Shown here in pieces: positions 61,801 to 64,000 of a DNA stretch of 64,000 nt. The stretch is from Euglena gracilis (lineage: Eukaryota > Euglenida > Euglenophyceae > Euglenales), in the NCBI GenBank assembly GCA_039621445.1, contig CP154956.1, positions 11,531,443 through 11,595,442 on the forward strand, in the 5' to 3' direction. The position numbers and the translations under genes are program-made. Below the pieces are notes generated by a model that was not told the origin of the DNA, searched no databases, and worked only from the letters and a program-made list of their open reading frames with translations. Numbering within the stretch: the stretch's first letter is position 1; every line of letters begins with the position of its first letter.

Positions 61801-64000
61801 GTCAAAAAGTCGAAAAAATTCGAAAAAAATTTTTTTGCCCCAAACCATGACTTTTGACCTCCCGGACCCGAAAAAAGTGTTTTTGAGCCGAAAATGAGCA
61901 TTTTTCGACCCGCCAGCGCCTCGTTTTGGGCCGCCAACCCGTTGACTTTGGGTCAAAAACGGGTCAAAAAAGTCGAAAAAAATCGGAAAAAAATTTTGCC
62001 CGAAACGATGTTTTTTTGGCCTCCCGGACCTGGAAAACTGTTTTTGGGCCGAAAATAAGCGTTTTTTCTCGACCCGCCAGCGCCCCGTTTTGGGGGGCCG
62101 CGACCCATTGACTTGGGTCAAAACCGGTCAAAAAAGTCGAAAAAATCGAAAAAATTTTTTTTGCCCGAAACGATGTTTTTTTTTTTCTCGGACCCGGAAA
62201 AACTGTTTTTGAGCCGAAAACGAGCGTTTTTCGACCCGCCAGCGCCCCGTTTTGGGCCGCCGACCCATTGACTTTTTGTCAAACCCGGTCAAAAAAGTAG
62301 AAAAAATAGAAAAAAAAATTTTTTTGCCCGAAACGATGTTTTTTTTTGGCCTCCCGACCCTAAAAAAAAACTGTTTTTGAGCCGAAACGAGCGTTTTTTC
62401 GCCGCCAGCGCCCCGTTTTTGGACCGCCGACCCATTAACTTGGGTCAAAACCGGGTCAAAAAAGTCGAAAAAAATCGAAAATTTTTTTTTGCCCAAACGA
62501 TGTTTTTTTGGCCTCCCGGACCAAAAACTGTTTTGAGCCGAAAACGAGCGTTCTTCGCCCCGCCCGCCCCGTCTGCCACCCATTGACTTTGGGTCAAAAC
62601 CGGGTCAAAAGTCGAAAAAAATCGAAAAAATTTTTTTGCCCCAAACGATGTTTTTTGGCCTCCCGGACCCGGAAAGCTGAGTTTTTTTTGGTAAGAGCGA
62701 AGCTTCCACCCGCCCCCCCCGCCCCCCCCCCCCGCCGCCCCCCCCCCGGGTGGGCCACCCGGGAACCGACGATCACCGTGATCCCGCCCGGTTCCCGATT
62801 TTTTTTCTTCTCCGCGACCACTGGATTTTTTTCCGAATATGGGTTGACCCCCAACTCCCGCCGGCCCGAGTTATTCGCGAGGGGTGGTCTCCCAAATAGC
62901 TCAGCTCTACGTCACACCCTTGTCGCTGAGCTCTTATCTCTTTAGAGTAAGAGCGAAGCTTACCACCGGGGCCGGAGGGGGGGTCGGACCCCCCCGCCCC
63001 CCCCGCCCCCCCCCGCCCCCCCCGCCCCCCCTGGGTAGGTCCGGAAACCCTAGCATTATCTATGTGACTTGATTTCTTGGTTCCCTAAGTTAATCTCCTA
63101 CAGGTTAGGGCACGGTCCTTAGTCCCTCCATAGCCCTTCGTTTACCCGCAACTCTCCGCTAGTCCGGAGATATGGCCCGAGCAAAAAAGTTGTCTACCGT
63201 TTTTTTTTTTTGGTAAATTTCCAGGTCATTTTGGGGTCAAAAAATCGAAAAATTCAAAATATCTCGAAAACGCCGGGGAGTTGCGAAAAAGTAAAGAGGA
63301 CGTCATTCCTCAACTTTGGGACGCCCGATCGATCGGTATGCGCGGTTTGGGCCGACTCCCCGCCTAGCCCGAGATACGGCCGTTTTGGGGTTTTGGGCCA
63401 GTTGGGCCAGTTTTGGCCATTTCGGGCCCGTTCGGGGCCCGAAACCGTAATTTGCCCGTATCTCGGGCTAGACGGGGAGTTGGAGCCCAAACCAGGGGGT
63501 CAATCATTAGGTTTAGGGGGGGAGTTTGACCGTTTTTGGGGTTCCCGGGGTCTGGTTGTGCCACTTTGGGCCATTTTTGGGTATTCGGGGACCCCTGCGG
63601 CGGTTCGAGGGCCGCCGGGGTGGGGCCTAAAAATCGAAAATTTCAAAATATCTCGAAAACGCTGCGGAGTTGAGGAAAAGTGATGGCGACCTTATTTGAC
63701 GACCTTGGAACGCCCTATCGATCGGTATGCGCGGTTTGGGACAACTCCTCGCCGGGCCCGAGATTCGGCCGTTTTGGCGGTTTCGGGCCCGTTTGGCTAG
63801 TTCTGGCCCGTTCAGGGCCCGAAACCGTAAATTGGCCGTATCTCGGGCTAGACGGGGAGTTGGGACCCAAACTGGGGGTCAAACATTACGTTTAGGGGGG
63901 GGGGGGTTTGACCGTTTTTTGGGGTTCCCGGGGTCTGGTTGTGCGATTTTGGGCCAGTTTTTGGGTGTTCGGGGACACCACCGGGCGCCGTCAGGGCGGC

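Larger units (their letters stand above)
56245..64000. repeat. composite satellite array, about 1.8-2.4 kb units, running off the window
   Basis: Hairpin boxes start units at about 56452, 58212, 60532 and 62921 (extra boxes at 56246 and 60231, a damaged one at 62676). Each unit holds: (a) the box; (b) a C-run tract with spaced G; (c) 'ggattatcgatgtgatt..aaagtgaatagcctataggtta'; (d) 'ggagatatggcccgagcaaaaaagttgtctaccg'; (e) two foldback modules of about 400 bp (aactccccgcctagcccgagatacgg ... ccgtatctcgggctagacgg); (f) a hairpin 'cgctcaaaaacacttttttt...' (not in every unit); (g) three to five units of about 160 bp (gcccgaaacgatgttttttggcctcccgg...). No ORF is conserved between units. An isolated copy is at 17187-18600. 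Confidence 0.92.

Noticed and set aside
1-64000. CRISPR array, prokaryotic operon or phage
   Set aside because: Spliced genes, 5S rRNA with pol III box structure, eukaryotic transposons and absence of direct-repeat/spacer arrays exclude it.

Overview
The window is nuclear DNA from a eukaryotic microbe, most likely an alga. Genes are cut into short exons of about 50-160 bases lying kilobases apart. Introns have GT (possibly also GC) donors and AG acceptors that are usually followed by G. There is no operon structure, and nearly everything else is repeat. A degenerate ORF with a GEAKNPGP-type motif and CCCH zinc fingers, possible GC donors, and the AG|G acceptor habit recall dinoflagellates. 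That is an inference (about 50-60 %), not a demonstration.

Three real genes can be assembled on the + strand. (1) A SWEET (MtN3/saliva) sugar transporter at about 7.8-16.6 kb. (2) A single-thioredoxin-domain, ER-targeted protein disulfide isomerase (signal peptide, WCGHC active site, helical C-terminal domain) at 25.07-28.26 kb. (3) A two-pore-domain K+ channel with an EF-hand tail at about 35.3-46.6 kb. There is also a complete 5S rRNA gene on the - strand (15748-15865), a frameshifted J-domain remnant beside the CCCH ORF (3.8-5.7 kb), and a PHD-like zinc-finger ORF (47.7-48.2 kb).

The dominant theme is small non-autonomous DNA transposons. At least nine have hAT-like ends (CAGGG..., inverted repeats) and exact or near-exact 8-bp target duplications that can be read by eye. 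Several sit inside what was one continuous coding exon (PDI at 26230-26289; K+ channel at 38906-39301 and 43296-44540). There they either break the gene or, more interestingly, act as new introns ('introners'). One element is nested in another, two sit at the same 8-bp target, and one encloses the 5S rRNA gene. A Tc1/mariner-like element (35595-36661), GC-rich foldback elements and many decayed copies fill the rest.

Layout: 0-3.8 kb repeat fossils and a retroposed insert; 3.8-5.7 kb J-domain/CCCH remnants; 7.8-16.6 kb SWEET, with the 5S gene in an intron; 17.2-18.6 kb an outlier of the satellite seen at the right end; 18.7-25 kb transposons; 25-28.3 kb PDI; 28.3-35 kb transposons; 35.3-46.6 kb K+ channel; 47-52.4 kb PHD ORF, palindromes and minisatellites; 52.4-56.2 kb C/G-run DNA; 56.2-64 kb a composite satellite array running off the right edge.

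All exon joins were inferred by eye from reading frame, protein-family pattern and splice dinucleotides. Some junctions (noted in the entries) could not be resolved.
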